Source: JAAYDI01 sp052034005 (GTDB lineage Bacteria > Planctomycetota > Planctomycetia > Pirellulales > Pirellulaceae). Taken from it: a stretch of 64,000 bases of DNA. Positions 62,707-64,000 of this stretch are shown here, one piece after another. The stretch covers positions 186,001-250,000 of the forward strand of contig JBPOJB010000002.1 of NCBI GenBank assembly GCA_052034005.1, read 5' to 3'. Position numbers and translations under genes: made by a program. Position 1 is the first letter of the stretch; every line of letters begins with the position of its first letter. The notes under the pieces are model-generated. The model searched no databases. It was not told the DNA's origin and was given only the letters and a program-made list of their open reading frames with translations.

Positions 62707-63447
62707 ATGATCTTAGAGGCTATCGCACTCTCAAAAACCTATGGTGCCGGCCAGACACGTGTGGAAGCGTTGCGCGACGTCAACCTGCAAATTGCGCGCG
62801 GCGAAATCGTGGCCATCATGGGACCATCAGGGTCGGGCAAAAGCACGCTGCTCAGTCTTCTGGGCGGGGTCGACACCCCGAGTGCCGGGCAGGTATTACT
62901 GGAAGGGGTCGACCTCTCCACGCTCGACGACAACCAACGCACGCTGATCCGCAGGCGGCGACTGGGTTTCATTTTCCAGGCGTTCAACTTGCTGCCGATT
63001 CTGACCGCGGTGGAGAACGTGGCGTTGCCATTGGAACTCGACGGCATCCCCTGGGCTGAAGCTCATCGTCGTGCGATGGAGGCGTTGGATCGAGTCGACA
63101 TGGCGGCGCGGCGCAGTCACCTGCCGGGCATGTTATCGGGTGGTGAACAGCAGCGCGTGGCCATTGCGCGTGCGCTGGTGATAGAGCCGGCACTCCTCCT
63201 GGCGGACGAGCCCACCGGGAACCTGGACAGCGCCAACGGTCAACGCATCATGGAGTTGCTTCGCGACCTTGTGGACCAGCATCAGCAGACGATTGCCATG
63301 GTCACGCACGATGCGGAGATCGGTCGCACGGCCCATCGGGTAATCCGATTGCGCGACGGTCGCGTCGCGGGGGTCGACGACCTTCGTGCGGGCGATGAGC
63401 TTCACGCGCATGTGCCGATCATCCCTCGGCGAGCAGTGCGGAACTAG
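62707..63447 (+). CDS. LolD/MacB-type ABC transporter ATP-binding protein
   Basis: 246 residues. Walker A is GPSGSGKST (about 39-47), the Q-loop QAFNLLPILTAVENV, the signature LSGGEQQRVAIARAL, Walker B LLLADEPTGNLDS and the switch His in VTHDAE. The RRRRLGFIFQAFNLLP pattern is typical of the LolD/MacB/FtsE group. It pairs with the FtsX-type permease just downstream. Such exporters move lipoproteins, peptides or envelope signals rather than small nutrients. AAGGAAC precedes the ATG. Confidence 0.94.
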   Translation: MILEAIALSKTYGAGQTRVEALRDVNLQIARGEIVAIMGPSGSGKSTLLSLLGGVDTPSAGQVLLEGVDLSTLDDNQRTLIRRRRLGFIFQAFNLLPILTAVENVALPLELDGIPWAEAHRRAMEALDRVDMAARRSHLPGMLSGGEQQRVAIARALVIEPALLLADEPTGNLDSANGQRIMELLRDLVDQHQQTIAMVTHDAEIGRTAHRVIRLRDGRVAGVDDLRAGDELHAHVPIIPRRAVRN

Positions 63448-63463
63448 AGCGGGTGGTATTCGT

Positions 63464-64000
63464 ATGGTGCAATGGAAGATCGCCTTTCGCGAGCTGGGGC
63501 GTCATCCCGGTCGCGCACTGTTGACGCTCTTGAGCGTCGTGATCGGGGTGGCGGCGGTGTTGGCCGTGGGGCTTTCCACCGGCTCCGCACGGCGTGCCTA
63601 CCAGGAGATGTATCAGACCATCACCGGGCGTGCGGCTTTGGAAGTCACGGCCGCCGGCGGGGCTCCGCTGGACGAGTCGCTCGTCGAGGTCGTGCGGGAC
63701 ACGCCCGGGGTCGTGGCCGCGGTGCCGCTCATCCAGCGTCACGCCATCCTGTACTACGGGGATGGTCGCATGAACCTGCTGGCGCTGGGCATCGAGCCGT
63801 CCTTGGATACCGCCGTGCGGGACTATGACGTGGTCGAGGGTCAGGCCTTGTCCAAGAGTGCCGGTGTGTTGCTGGACGCGGGGCTGGCGCGGAGTCTGCA
63901 TGTGCGCGCAGGGGATGAGGTACGGCTGCTGGTGCGGCGCGGTTTGGTGACGACGAAGGTTGTGGGCCTGGTGAAGCCGCGCAGCGGTTCGGCGGTCGGA
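63464..64000 (+). CDS. MacB/FtsX-type ABC transporter permease, N-terminal part
   Basis: The first 179 residues are in the window and the gene runs off the end. The ATG at 63464 lies 16 bp after the ATPase stop. A transmembrane helix (about 18-38, TLLSVVIGVAAVLAVGLST) is followed by the MacB periplasmic core (about 45-179), with RAALEVTAAGG, VVAAVPLIQRHAILYY and DVVEGQALSKSAGVLLDAGLA. In this family the core is followed by three more helices, here missing. With the upstream ATPase it forms an exporter. Confidence 0.92.
   Translation, partial: MVQWKIAFRELGRHPGRALLTLLSVVIGVAAVLAVGLSTGSARRAYQEMYQTITGRAALEVTAAGGAPLDESLVEVVRDTPGVVAAVPLIQRHAILYYGDGRMNLLALGIEPSLDTAVRDYDVVEGQALSKSAGVLLDAGLARSLHVRAGDEVRLLVRRGLVTTKVVGLVKPRSGSAVG

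Overview
The window is high-GC, gene-dense DNA from a planctomycete, most likely of the Pirellulales type. The lineage rests on several signs seen together: three secreted proteins with the planctomycete N-terminal LEPR-like motif (ALEDRRLLA, PLEDRRLLA, HLERRLLMA) and C-terminal type I dockerins; a TIGR03000-like protein; an ECF-like sigma factor overlapping a serine/threonine kinase whose N-terminal region is of the planctomycete kind; and several Cys- and Pro-rich envelope proteins. No rRNA, tRNA, CRISPR array, insertion sequence or phage gene was seen.

Layout. Positions 1-985 hold, on the minus strand, an ECF sigma factor and the start of a Ser/Thr kinase. Positions 1403-22013 hold three minus-strand genes for dockerin-bearing extracellular proteins, including one of about 4956 residues with a metzincin-type zinc site. 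Two of the three carry HExxH motifs, and the third has two segments that look like cohesins. A tandem-GGDEF protein follows (22432-23979, minus). At 24495-27674 a nitronate-monooxygenase-type flavoprotein sits in front of a histidine kinase/response regulator pair. Next come a GH42-like secreted hydrolase (minus), a Tat-exported Gfo/Idh/MocA oxidoreductase, a TolC-like lipoprotein and a Cys-repeat protein.

The middle (35766-46246) holds apgM, a UPF0173 hydrolase, a TIGR03960-type radical SAM protein, a short MazG protein, a large membrane protein, an ABC ATPase preceded by a striking tetranucleotide repeat tract, an exported isoaspartyl methyltransferase and the TIGR03000-like protein. Positions 46351-50288 hold truA, a GT4 glycosyltransferase, a second Ser/Thr kinase and accA. 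Then come a TadG/VWA-type protein, a DUF457-like membrane protein, dtd, pdxA, and a secreted protein with 63-bp repeats. A three-gene envelope lipoprotein cluster (56803-60458), an aminotransferase, a GNAT acetyltransferase and the start of a LolD/MacB-type ABC exporter end the window.

How the parts fit. Housekeeping enzymes are interspersed with lineage-specific envelope and extracellular genes. The most intriguing region is the dockerin block at 1403-22013: dockerins lie next to cohesin-like segments, so the products may assemble with one another at the cell surface. That is inference from sequence pattern only. Starts were chosen from visible ribosome binding sites, overlaps with upstream stops and signal peptides; several use TTG or GTG.
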